Assembly: GCA_020740775.1 (NCBI GenBank)
Contig: JAHEWK010000002.1
Location: 4,836,001 to 4,900,000, forward strand
Source of the DNA: Ilyonectria destructans
Lineage: Eukaryota; Ascomycota; Sordariomycetes; Hypocreales; Nectriaceae
Reading direction: 5' to 3'
Length of the DNA: 64,000 nt
Under the pieces are notes generated by a model. That model was not told where the DNA came from and ran no database searches. It saw nothing but the letters and a program-made list of their open reading frames with translations. Each line of letters begins with the position of its first letter. Within the stretch, counting starts at the first letter, position 1. A program made the translations under genes and the position numbers. Of the stretch, positions 1-10,234 are shown in pieces.

Positions 1-464
1 TGCTGAAGTTTGCAGCTCGTCCAGCTGTTCTAATATTTTTCCACATGCGGCCACTGCCGGTGCCCTTCGTGGATCCTGCTGACCGCTTTGTTGTGACACG
101 CACGTCAGGAATCGCCAACTGCTACAACGTCGTTCTGCGACACGGATATGCAGATGATGTGGTTCGACCCGGCATGGCGCGCGATCTCGTCGCACAAGTC
201 GAGTTGGTCGTTTCGAGGGCGGCTGCGCCTGATGCCGCGGAGTTGAAAGCTCTGCGCGAGGCCTACAACAGCCAGATCGTATATGTCTTGGGCAAAGAGA
301 CGATGAAAATTAAGCGGGATGGTCGATTCAAGGCATGGGCCATCACACGGTGGATTATACTGGAAATATTCCTCTGGATCAGGGAGAACTCCAGGACCAA
401 GATGGCTAACGTAAATATCGATGTGGACAGATTGGTCGAGGTTGGCTTCTTGAAAGAAATTTAA
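1..464 (+). CDS. HAK/KUP-type potassium transporter, C-terminal part (5' end outside window)
   Basis: The frame is open from base 3, reads through the methionine at 45, and ends at a TAA at 462-464. The protein reads ...FFHMRPLPVPFVDPADRFVV..., then NCYNVVLRHGYADDVV and VYVLGKETMKIKR. These match the cytosolic C-terminal domain of fungal KUP/HAK/KT high-affinity K+ transporters (K+ uptake across the plasma membrane, usually induced by K+ starvation). Only about 153 residues are present; family members are about 750-850 residues, so the membrane part lies to the left of the window. The identification rests on motif recognition, not on a search. Confidence 0.78.
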   Translation, partial: LKFAARPAVLIFFHMRPLPVPFVDPADRFVVTRTSGIANCYNVVLRHGYADDVVRPGMARDLVAQVELVVSRAAAPDAAELKALREAYNSQIVYVLGKETMKIKRDGRFKAWAITRWIILEIFLWIRENSRTKMANVNIDVDRLVEVGFLKEI

Positions 465-1168
465 GGTAGTCTGCGACGACTGGTTGGCGTCTAAACACAG
501 TTGACAACACAAATCTGAAGTAGTAATTTACAAAATTGTGCTAACTTGTCGAGCTAAAACTACTCCACGACTATCTGAATGCACCCAACCCGTATCTCGG
601 TTAGGATAAGGCAGGAAGCCGATGAGGAAAATATGAATGTGTTGCAATGCCGCGATAGGACGAGATAAATCTCAAAGAATGTTTTCTGTCAATCAGCTAT
701 AGCTTCGGCAAGACAGGCCCAGGAAAAATTCAAACTTATGGATCGCCGGATGTAATGAATATAATTTTTGAGAAGAAATAACACTCTGCTTTGGATAGTG
801 AATACTTGTAGACTCGAGCCTGAGAGGACAGCCGAAGAATAGGGCCAAAAAAAAGGACGACTGGGTCTTTTTGGTCTACTTCAAGATATTGAGTACAATA
901 ACCAGAGGTCGATGTGTTTGTGTAACCCTTTTTTGTAGAGTAGGTAGTGTTAGTTGATGGTAAGCTTACATGATGTCATAGGCGTCCAGTTGAGCAGCGA
1001 ATACTTCGTACTTCAGTGCTGACAGACTGAAGTGGAGTTTGGAAATAACGTGACCTTAACCTAGCGTCACTATCTCAGAACGGCAGATTGCGGGGTTTAA
1101 GATTTGGAGGTTCAACCTCAACCTCCTAATCATGTCTTTGCTAACCCTGTACTATCGCAATATCGCAC
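465..1168. other. intergenic region, no gene seen
   Basis: AT-richer spacer between the potassium transporter and the HET gene. Only short frames without recognisable protein content occur. It should hold the transporter's 3' UTR and the promoter of the HET gene. Confidence 0.6.
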
Positions 1169-2854
1169 ATGTCAATTACCCCATCATCTTTGATCAAGAT
1201 GCGGCTCCTGAACTCGACGAGTTTCGAACTCGCTGAGTTCGTGGGCGATGACATCCCAACGTACGCCATTCTTTCGCACACTTGGGACATTGAAGAAGTT
1301 ACCCTCGACGATATGAGGCGGCGAGATTTCGATCACCTGAAAGGATTTGCCAAAATCAAGGGCTGTTGCGAGCAAGCGGCACAAGATGACTTGCAGTGGG
1401 TGTGGATCGACACTTGTTGCATCGACAGGCTATCAAGCGCGGAGCTGTCCGAGGCTATCAATTCCATGTATCGGTGGTATCAAAACGCCGAGGTCTGTTA
1501 TGTTTATCTATATGATGTCCCTCCGCCGGACCCGTTCTTGGATAAGCACCTCTTCCAGAACGCTCGGTGGTTTACCAGAGGGTGGTGTCTGCAGGAGCTC
1601 ATTGCTCCACGAGAGGTAGAATTCTACGCGGAAAACTGGACGGAATTGGGGACAAAGTGGAGTTTATGGCAGGCCATATCCGACACAACTTCCATTCCGG
1701 TCGCTATTCTTCTTCAAGACAAGCGACCTGGGGATTTTCCCATCGCCCAACGCATGTCATGGGCATCGAAGCGAAACACGACGAGGGAGGAAGACATGGC
1801 GTATTGTCTGCTGGGCATCTTCGATATCAACATGCCTCTTCTCTATGGAGAAGGTCGAAGGGCATTCATTCGACTCCAGGAAGAAATCATGAGGCGAGGA
1901 GTGGATTACAGCATCTTCCTTTGGCGATCAAATGCTTTTCATGATACCACAGGACTTCTTTGCGATTCCCCTCACTACTTTCCAACAGACGGAGTGCCCA
2001 TAAGATCCGGGGGTTTCTGCAAATATTCCGATATCGTGGCATCGAAGATTCCTATTCAAAAAGGACCTGAACATACCAAGCCACCTGAGGTTACCCCACG
2101 TGGTCTTCAAATGACACTTCCCACCAAGGCGTCTGCGGGTGGTTCTCAGCTGACTTGGATTTACCTAACGCACAACGACGGCCTTGTTTGCATCATTTTA
2201 AGCCTGCAGAAAAGCGACTACAAATACCACAGAGTCAGGGTGGGCTGTGTTGAGATAGTCGGCGAGGGAGACTTGAAGAGCTTCCAAACCGAATACATGT
2301 GTATGGCCATCTTTACAGAACTTTCTCTCCCGAAAATTCCAATGCAAACGCTGGATTTTAAACTTTGGATGAAGTCAACAGCAGATGAGAAGTTGTCCAT
2401 CATCGACATCTATCCCGAGTGCCACTTGGACCATCGAGAGGACGGTTCATATGGGATGCAACTCAACTTGGTTGCTTGCCCCGAATTATTCATCATGGTA
2501 TTCGGCGTGGAACAAAACTCAGTAATACATCGATTTGTTGCGGCTCTCAACATGTTCCATGGCCATTGGGCTTGCAAGATCCGCAAGTTTGAACCTGGGG
2601 TACCGCTTGAAACGGTAGCAGAGGAAGTATGGAAATTGGGACCCGAGGAAGAGGAGGGCGACAGAGCTATTTCACGCCTGCCGAGCGGTACCTATGTTAC
2701 TGTTGCTTCGAAAAGGAGATCGCAAAGCTGCCGATCTTTTATGTATGTTTCCTTGATACCCGCAAACTACGCTGCGGACCTTCATTTACTGCGGACTTTT
2801 ATCCCCAAGCAGGTCAAATGGGCTCGTGGGCAATCGAAGGAGGCAGAGTCATGA
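1169..2854 (+). CDS. HET-domain (heterokaryon incompatibility-type) protein
   Basis: This is a single uninterrupted exon of 561 codons. The N-terminal HET domain is clear: YAILSHTW near residue 32, DMRRRDFDHLKGFAKIKGCC, then WIDTCCID near 77-85, ELSEAINSMYRWYQNA and RGWCLQELIAP near 136-147. HET domains trigger regulated cell death after non-self recognition between hyphae, generally in the cytosol; that this protein does so is inferred from the family. The C-terminal 300 residues carry no repeats I can recognise. HET proteins typically start MRLLN..., and this sequence has MRLLNSTSFE at residue 11 (ATG at 1199), so 1199 is a plausible alternative start. A decayed HET gene lies at 15.0 kb. 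Confidence 0.85.
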   Translation: MSITPSSLIKMRLLNSTSFELAEFVGDDIPTYAILSHTWDIEEVTLDDMRRRDFDHLKGFAKIKGCCEQAAQDDLQWVWIDTCCIDRLSSAELSEAINSMYRWYQNAEVCYVYLYDVPPPDPFLDKHLFQNARWFTRGWCLQELIAPREVEFYAENWTELGTKWSLWQAISDTTSIPVAILLQDKRPGDFPIAQRMSWASKRNTTREEDMAYCLLGIFDINMPLLYGEGRRAFIRLQEEIMRRGVDYSIFLWRSNAFHDTTGLLCDSPHYFPTDGVPIRSGGFCKYSDIVASKIPIQKGPEHTKPPEVTPRGLQMTLPTKASAGGSQLTWIYLTHNDGLVCIILSLQKSDYKYHRVRVGCVEIVGEGDLKSFQTEYMCMAIFTELSLPKIPMQTLDFKLWMKSTADEKLSIIDIYPECHLDHREDGSYGMQLNLVACPELFIMVFGVEQNSVIHRFVAALNMFHGHWACKIRKFEPGVPLETVAEEVWKLGPEEEEGDRAISRLPSGTYVTVASKRRSQSCRSFMYVSLIPANYAADLHLLRTFIPKQVKWARGQSKEAES

Positions 2855-3724
2855 GCGCGACTACCATACCTATCCCCTTATTTATAGCTTTCTACCTTCA
2901 TGAATAGTTCATTTGAGCCAAGCGATGTGCTTATGCTATCTTCGGCACCGCATGGGTACAATCACGACGAATGGACTGTTGGCATCGACTGAGAAATATT
3001 CCTTGTTGCACGAGCGCCCTTATCAATAGACAGTAATGCCGACGAAGGGAAGAATTACGCCTTCGGATACAAAAACGCCGAAGAATACATGAACGTGACA
3101 TTAAAAGCAAGTTCAAAAGAACTACTTCATAGATACCATCTCAGCGCCCATATCTCTCAAACGATTACAGGCGCATCTTCCATTATCCAGCCAAAGTCGT
3201 AGCCAAGAGAGTACAGCAGTGGCACCAACACCTGGCGATGCTACGTCAATGGGAGCTTTCCCAATTCGGAAATGTGCCAGGGCTTGCCACGCGACGGAGA
3301 TTGCTCCTATTTTCGGCACGTTGCCGAAGGGAGGGATCACGGACCTGCAGATAGAAGTGAGTAAGACGATACAGAAAGCTTGAGTGGGATGGAACCCCGT
3401 ACCGCAGCTAGCGATTTCTGGTGGTGGTGCCAGGACCGGGGTGGACGACACTGTATTTGAGGCGTTCAAGGTTATCAACGCCACAAGTCTAGATTGATGT
3501 GTCACTTGTACCAGGGCCTGTACGATCAGGCAACATTTATTGATTAGATAGCTAAAAGAATCAGATTACAGCGTGCAAGTATTAAACAGGTTATTCTTGT
3601 GGCCTCGTCTCAATTGGGGGCTGGAGCATTGAGTCAATACCTTACATGTTAAACATATTGTGAACAATAGGTGCTACTCCCGAATATGGTATCCTAATCT
3701 TGACGAATCAAGAACTCGTCGATT
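2855..3724. other. intergenic region with weak coding remnants
   Basis: There is no supportable gene. A frame on the + strand near 3122-3500 is open in pieces and reads ...LAISGGGARTGVDD... after a possible intron, but I cannot assign it. One copy of the dyad CGGCA-CGT-TGCCG is at 3314-3326. Confidence 0.4.
3314..3326. promoter_or_regulatory. CGGCA-N3-TGCCG dyad (isolated copy)
   Basis: The sequence CGGCACGTTGCCG is flanked by TT and AA, giving an extended palindrome. It is the same dyad as in the promoters at 42.9, 45.6 and 47.2 kb, but no intact gene starts close to it, so function here is doubtful. It is recorded because it weakens a claim that the motif is exclusive to the cluster. Confidence 0.3.
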
Positions 3725-4040
3725 CATGTACCAAATGAAGCTGTACCACACCATTATCAGGTAGCGGAAATACGAGGGCATTCGGGCATCGTGGTGGCCA
3801 ATACTGTTGGAAGCAGCATCTTTCTTCTGTCGCTATGCCTGGGGATAATCATGCTTGATACATCGGGCGAGTTCAACAGCGAGGGTGTCAATATTTATGA
3901 GCTTGGTGTTCTGTGGGCGTCGACGCTCTGTTTTACGTCAACGGTATGGGTTGGTGCCAGATTCACTCGGTACGTCGGTGGCGTAATGGTGCTGGGTTAT
4001 CGCCTTTATCGTGTTAGAGTTTACCGTCATTCACAATTAG
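3725..4040 (+). pseudogene. relic of a Na+/Ca2+ exchanger-family membrane protein (frameshifted)
   Basis: The frame around 3758-3997 reads QVAEIRGHSGIVVANTVGSS, then IFLLSLCLGI, ELGVLWAS, and TVWVGARFTRYVGGVMVLGY. This is the last repeat of fungal sodium/calcium-exchanger (CaCA) transporters. At about 3996 the frame breaks: a one-base shift continues as VIAFIVLEFTVIHN followed by TAG at 4038-4040, which is a normal end for this family. No N-terminal membrane repeats are found upstream. I read it as a truncated, frameshifted relic; a sequencing error could explain the shift but not the missing N-terminal half. Confidence 0.6.
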
Positions 4041-5402
4041 GCTCATGATGATTTCTAGAATCTTGCATGAGTAGTGGGCGGGCGCCAGCGGTTTTATGTG
4101 TCACTTTAATAGACTCACCCTACATCGCAGCATCACGATTCAGCAGAGAGGCGTCTTTAGTGTCTAGAAGATGGAATGCAGGTAGTGACACACTAATGTC
4201 GTCTAACTCGGATTCTACAACCCTTCTACATGGCTTTAACATATATCCAGATGAACAATAATGGTCTCCTTACACCCCGAGCTACCCTAGACTCCCAATA
4301 CAAAGTGCGACACGACTTGATCCCTCTTATCAGCCAAATGACGGCCGGATAGCCAGGAGAGGCACAGCACCCATTGATTCGTGGAACACCCACGCGTGCT
4401 ATTGAAACTGGCCACCAAATCGACGGTGGCATGGCGACGAGTCTGTCGATTCGACTACCGGCAGTTCCAATTCCACGCCAAGCCCTCATTATCCGCTAGC
4501 ATTGCAGTAGCGGCGCATACGGCGGCATTATTAGCCTCATTCGGATGATGGAAGCGACGTTATCTCCACCTGCGCTACGACGGGAAAGGGCTGAGGCCAC
4601 GGATCCAGCCAGCCGAGTTCAATGGAGCATAACCGTATCGGCTCATCCGGGGTATTGCCTGTTTAACCCTGTATCGTAGGTTAATTCCATGCTTACTCCG
4701 TACTGAGAGCCTGGACGTGATCTCGCATCCTTGGTTCATGCTTCCCCGCTTCATAGCCGACCCTCCTGTATGCAGCCTCTTTGATCCTGTCAGGTTGATC
4801 CATCTAGTCACCGTTGACGCCCTTGGACAGCTTCAATGCGCCTCCCGATGTCTCAAGTTCTCGATGGTTCGTCCTGAAGAAATATATGCGAGCTATCGAT
4901 AACGGGCCTACGTAGCCCACTTCACAGCACATCAATCAATGGTCCATTTATTAAACTACTACAGTGGACCCGTCTTAGGATATCCGAGCCGACCCTCCCG
5001 GAGTGTAGTCGACAAAGGCGTGCTCTCGATAAGGCAACCGTCCCGCAACTATAACTCTCATTCGACTATCAGTTATACGAGGAATTAACATTCTCGCCAA
5101 CGTGCTTATACCGATAGCCGCAGACTAGACCAAATACTTACAATGTCGAGCAACATGTACTTGACCTACCTAAACAGGCACTTGACAGGCACTTGACTGG
5201 GCACTTGGACTACGGGGCAGCTCTTCCTGCTCCGGCCGCGCCGACCCAACACCCAATTGGAGATGGCCTCGGCGGCTCTCACTGCAATATTAATACTCGA
5301 CCAACAGCTCTTCTCAGTGTGGTTGAGTCGCTCTCTCCCCCTCCAAGCGACAAGCCAATCCTCTCGAGCTCACATCTCGAGAACCCAGCACGCTCGTTCA
5401 TC
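4041..5402. other. intergenic region and probable promoter/5' UTR of the amidohydrolase gene
   Basis: No gene is recognised. The last 200 bases before the ATG at 5403 are CT-rich (TCTCTCCCCCTCC type), as is common in leaders of filamentous fungi. In-frame open sequence extends upstream of 5403 to 5193 but does not look like protein. Confidence 0.5.
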
Positions 5403-7435
5403 ATGGTCTACGCATCTTTCCTCCTCGGCGTCGGCGCCCTCACGGCCGCCTTGTTCCCCGTCGTCGCCGCCGTCAAGCCCGCCGACGTGGTGTTCCACAA
5501 TGGCAGCATCTACACCATGGACTGCGACGACTCCAAGGTCGCTGGCATGGCTATCAAGGACGGCGTCATTGCCTACACCGGATCGTCGAAGCGCGCCAAG
5601 ACGTACATTGGCAAGACGACCAAGGTCATCAACCTCCACGGCCGCATGGTGATGCCTGGTTTGGTGGATTCGCACATGCACGTCATGTCTGGTGGCCTGT
5701 TCCTCCTCAAGTGCAATCTCAACTATCAGTCGCTGCCCATCGCCGATGTCCTTAAGCACATCACTGGGTGCATTGAGGGCGAGACTGGCAAGACCGACGC
5801 CGACTGGGTCGAGGTTGTCAACATGGACTACCCCGGCCTCGTTGAGCGAAGTGGTTCCGTCGGCAAGCTGCAGCTCGACAAGCTCAACACCAAGCGCCCC
5901 ATCATCATCCGCTCCAGCGACTACCACACCGTCATCGCCAACTCGCGCGCCCTGGAGCTGTCCAACATCACCGCCGCGACCCCCGACCCGGCCGATGGCA
6001 AGATCGTGCGCCTGCCTGGCAGCCAGGAGCCCTCTGGCGTTCTCCAGGACGGCGGCTACAACCTGCTTTCTGGTCCTCCCAGTCCCTCTGACGAGGAGAA
6101 CTTGGCGGCCGGCCGCGCCGCGCTCAAGCTCCTGCGCGAAGCTGGCATCACCACTTTCCAGGAGGCTGCTTCAGGTGAGGTCCACCACACCGTCTTCAGC
6201 GCCATCAAGAAGGAAGATGGACTGAGCTCGCGCGCCTACTTCGATTACCGCATTGAGGCTCCCAGCTCCGTTGCTGGCGTACAGGCCCTCGTCACCAAAG
6301 TCGTCGCATTGCTCGCCACTATGCATGACACGAAGAAGCTCTCGCCCAAGCCAACGCTGAAGTGGCAGGCTGTCAAGGCCTTCATCGACGGTGTCATCAC
6401 GTATCCCTCCAACACGGCCGCCCTCATCGACCCGTATTGGGCGCCCGTCAACGCCTCCAACCCCGACGGCCTCTGGGCACCGGACCCTAAATCCCTGAAC
6501 GACCCGTACTGGAAGCCGGCGGTCCTGACCAAGACTCTTGAGCTTCTGTTCCTCGCCGGCGTCGATGCGCAGCTGCACGTCGACGGCGACCTCGCAGTCC
6601 GCGTCGCGCTCGATGCGGCCGCCTCGTTCCGCAAGAAGCACCCCAAGCACAAGTTCAAGCTCGGTCTTGCGCACGACGAGCTCACCGCCGAGAGTGACTG
6701 GGGACGATTCGCCAAGCTGGAAGTCGACCCCATCGTCAGCTACCAATGGTCGCAGCTCAGCTCCTTCTACATCCCCAGCACCTTCAAGTCTCTTGCTGAC
6801 TACCGTCTCGACAACCTCCAATCCTGGGCGCAGTTCGAGAAGGCGGGCCGCCCTCTTGTCTACGGCAGCGACTGGCCGGTGAGTTCCCAATGTCATAGTC
6901 CCGTGTCGATGTACGTTCTAATGTTGTCATGTCTTAGATTGACCCTCTCGACGAGTTCCTTGCCCTAAAGGTTGCCGTCACTCGCTCCGGAGACCCGACA
7001 AACCCCAACTCTCCCGCGTCTCAGGGCGCTCCCTTCGACGCCGTCTTCCCTACGGGCAGCGGCATCTCTCGCAAGTCCGCTCTCAAGTCCATCACCATCA
7101 ACGGCGCCCGCTTCCTCCGCGCCGACAAGCAGATTGGCTCTCTCGAGGTCGGAAAGCTCGCCGATATCATTGTTCTGAACAAGGACTTCTTCAAGGTCCC
7201 CAAGGAAGAGCTCGCCCGCCAGACTGTTCTGCTCACCATGGTCGGTGGTGAGGTTGTCTACGTCGCCGACGGACATGATTTCGGCGTCACGCCCAAGTTT
7301 CCCAATAACGATGCTGCCAGCAAGAAGCTCGCCCGCCGGACTATCGGCGGTTTCGCTGGCAAGTCGCTGTCTGAGGAGGCCAAGTTCAACGCTGCCAAGC
7401 TGAGGAAGCGTGGAACTTGTGTGCATAAGCATTGA
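5403..7435 (+). CDS. secreted amidohydrolase (YtcJ/Amidohydro_3 family)
   Basis: Two exons, 5403-6878 and 6938-7435, give 657 residues. The 59-nt phase-0 intron (GTGAGT...TCTTAG) falls inside YGSDWP|IDPLDEF. The ATG at 5403 is chosen because it begins a clear signal peptide (hydrophobic stretch ending FPVVAAVKPAD). The catalytic barrel shows the metal-binding GLVDSHMHV near residue 88, LHVDGDLAVRVALDA, GLAHDEL and the late metal aspartate in YGSDWP. The C-terminal strand domain ends GSLEVGKLADIIVLNKDFF, as in the cyclic amidohydrolase superfamily. The family hydrolyses C-N bonds of small amides or ureides; the substrate here is unknown. The extracellular location is inferred from the leader. 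Confidence 0.85.
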
Positions 7436-8508
7436 TAAGCCCCTGTATTACTTAGACATTAGATAATTCAGCCTCTAGATCTAATTCTTCACCCTGTCTG
7501 GTGAGATTTGGCAAATCCCCGGAAAACAAATTCCGAGCATTACATCACACTTGATCCATGTAAACTCTATGTTTCCTTCTGCAAATCCCTACATGAACGA
7601 TCCTTGGGGTCTTTTGCGGATGTTACCGAATGGGTGCGTAGTGACAGCAGCCTTATAGTCCTCTTAGCCATTCTCATACTCTGGAGGACGGCGGTACAAT
7701 TTTCCATTGATTTCTACAGGCCCTCGTGCGACTCCATCGTACGCTTGCTCGGATCGCGGAATCGGTCTGCAGGGATGAAACGGCGTGGCGTGGTTAGCCT
7801 AAACAATAGACTTTTACCAAGCCTTGATCCTGGCATCCCTTTAGCTGAGAATGGAATCTGCACGCTAATTAGTTATGCTATCTGCGGGCGTAGGATGTCA
7901 AAGTGGACATTAGGACCATCCGCCATTCAGGGCTGGAACACGAATAGTCCACGCCACTCATCGCCACTCTTTACCACTCCGAGCCAACTCCGCAACGAGG
8001 CGTTCAGAGAGAGGACCCGGACACGACCGAGTCTGACCAAGTCTGCCCATGATTTGCCGTTGTCAAGCCTCACGGACAGCGCGGAAACTCACACTCCTGC
8101 AATCAGCTGAAAGCCACCGGATTCATCCGAGAGGGCGACCAACACAGTTTATATCCTAGCTCCGTCCCGGCCCTCCGGGAGATCTGGGCCCTTCCCGCAA
8201 GCCTCGAGGAATGCATCCCGGAATCTTGTCTCATCGCACGGGCTGCGCTCAGGGCAGATGATGTACCGACCCACACACACTCGTGCGACCCTCCTTCAGC
8301 CCTTCTCCTTTGTTATTCAGCATCTTCCCCAAGCCAGTTGAGCAGCTCGTGGATCTCGAATTCATACCCCCCCTTCTGCAGCTACATGGCCGCTCTTCCG
8401 AAGTCTGGTTGAATTCCAACCGTTAATCACCGCCATCGTCATGGTCTTTGCTCCGTCTGGTCCGACCGTTCTGGTGAGTACCTGATTGATCATCGGCCCC
8501 TGCACTAG
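7436..8508. other. intergenic region, no gene seen
   Basis: A 200-codon open frame at 7508-8110 has no recognisable content and no good start. CT-rich stretches near 8150-8350 are consistent with a promoter and leader for the rhodopsin-domain gene. Confidence 0.5.
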
Positions 8509-9946
8509 ATGCCGCAGCCAGGATCGACCAGCGTCCCTAGCGCAAGACTGATCGCGATACAGGCCGTAAGCTTCACCCTCATCGGCATCGCAGCGTTCGT
8601 CATCGCAGCCCGCATATATCTCCGGCTGAAGATCCAAAGGAGGAGACTCCAAGCGAGCGATTTGCTCATGATGGCGGCATGGTGTGCCGCCGTGTCGACT
8701 GCGTCCTTTGACGTCTTCTTCTACGTCAATGGAATCCTGAGGGCCGATATTAATTACACACTCGTGAATTACGACGCTGATGCTGAGACCTTTGAATATA
8801 TTTTAAGGGTAAGATATTGCTCCCGATCAGTTAATCGGCCACTGCGCGTCTCAATGCCCATCACTCTACGCAATAGACTAACCGTGTCTTGTCTTAGGTC
8901 ATGTGGGGAGGCGTGATACCCTTCTTCAGCACGTTTTACCTCTGCAAAGCGTCGTTGCTCGCCGTCTACCTGCAGCTGTTCCCCGTGTTTATGGTTAAAC
9001 GAAGGATTGCGCTCTGGGCAACAATTGCATACTGCGCGATAGCGTACGTGGTGTCCATATCGCTAGTGCTATTCCTCTGCTATCCTATTGATAGGAACTG
9101 GTCAGTCGAGGTCCCTCCGCTTGAGTTTGAGTTGAGCCTCTAACTCTTCAAGCAAGGTCCGTAACCAAGCCCGAGCGTTTGTGTCCTGGAACGGTACCAG
9201 CTACCATATTCCAAATCTCCTGGTCATTGAACTTCTTCGGCAGTATCCTCCGTAAGTGTTGCACTTTGCTGCATTTTGCCTCCCATGCGATTGTGTGGGA
9301 GAGGGCATCATATTCATTCTTTCTCGAGCTGAGCTAACACTCGTCCTAGTCTTTGCCCTGCCTTTCACGATCATCTATAATCTGAAAATGGCCCGGCGGA
9401 TGAAGATCGCCCTCTACAGTGTCTTTCTTCTTGGCTTGGTCGACATGGCCTTCTCGTTGACACGATTCCTAACAATCCAGTTGGGTAACGAGGGCGACTT
9501 CCGAGCCATTACGCTCATCGGTAAGTCCATGTCACATCACCGACTGAATACGGTTTTTGTGCATCTGACACAAACCCCTTGTAGAACTTTGGAGTGCTCT
9601 AGATGCATACGGTAGCCTAATAATCGCCTGCCTTCCCTCTCTGCGACCGTATCTTCGCAAAAACCCCGCCGGGTCATACGACGAAAATGATAACAAGTCC
9701 CCACATCCCAGCCGATCAACCCTAGCCCGCCGAACTGGCCAGAACGGATTTGAAGAGATTGACGAGACGTCATATCCTAGGAGTACCGACGACATTACAA
9801 GTGGACCGGTCAGACGTCGAGACTCGAATTCGCCCGATATTATAGCGCATAGCACGTGGACCTTTGATAAGAAGAGCAACAGAAGTGACGTTGAACTAGT
9901 CAACATCAACGCGAGGACACCTGTCAGAGAGCAGGCGCATGTATAA
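8509..9946 (+). CDS. integral membrane protein of the fungal rhodopsin-domain family
   Basis: Five exons are proposed: 8509-8808, 8898-9110, 9170-9251, 9350-9520 and 9585-9946, giving 375 residues. All joins keep phase. The protein has the family's seven-helix pattern: an N-terminal helix then RIYLRLKIQRRRLQASDLLM, WGGVIPFFSTFYLCKASLLA, CYPIDRNW, the conserved ISWSLNFFGSIL, then LPFTIIYNLKMARRMKIAL, LWSALDAYGSLIIACLPSLR and a polar, Ser-rich C-tail. Such proteins are plasma-membrane sensors or PTH11-like receptors by similarity; no ligand can be named. The third-exon donor (GTCCCT at 9111) is weak. An ATG at 8441 followed by a 35-nt GT-AG stretch could add 11 residues but is too short for a usual intron. 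Confidence 0.82.
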
Positions 9947-10234
9947 TTGTTTAATTATCTGTAGATACCTTAACGAAGCCATGAAGAACTCAACCTGCGA
10001 CTATCTGGTCGGCTTCCGATACTGTTCATTTTGTGTTGGAAGCGGTAAATTCTGATATTACAAGAGGAGGAAAGAACATTCTCAAGGACCTAGTGGAATT
10101 GGATTCTAGGCGATTCTGATAAAGATACCCGCTCTCAATGATGGGGATTGCCAAGCGCATCCTGTGGAACATAAATCGTGTTACTGCCAAGCTAGAGAAT
10201 CTCTGCTAGTAATATATAAATAGTACATCAACGC

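Noticed and set aside
3122..3505. 127-codon minus-strand frame, and a + strand reading with LAISGGGARTG
   Set aside because: Neither gives a continuous, recognisable protein. The SGGG string hints at a lipase-like relic but is too short to support.
5370..5927. Long minus-strand open frame opposite the amidohydrolase
   Set aside because: It mirrors codon bias of the real gene on the other strand and has no recognisable protein content. The same applies to frames opposite it at 6171-6896 and 6965-7432.
8441..8508. Extra first exon for the rhodopsin-domain gene (ATG at 8441, then a 35-nt GT-AG stretch)
   Set aside because: 35 nt is below the usual minimum for fungal introns, and the ATG at 8509 starts a normal family N-terminus.
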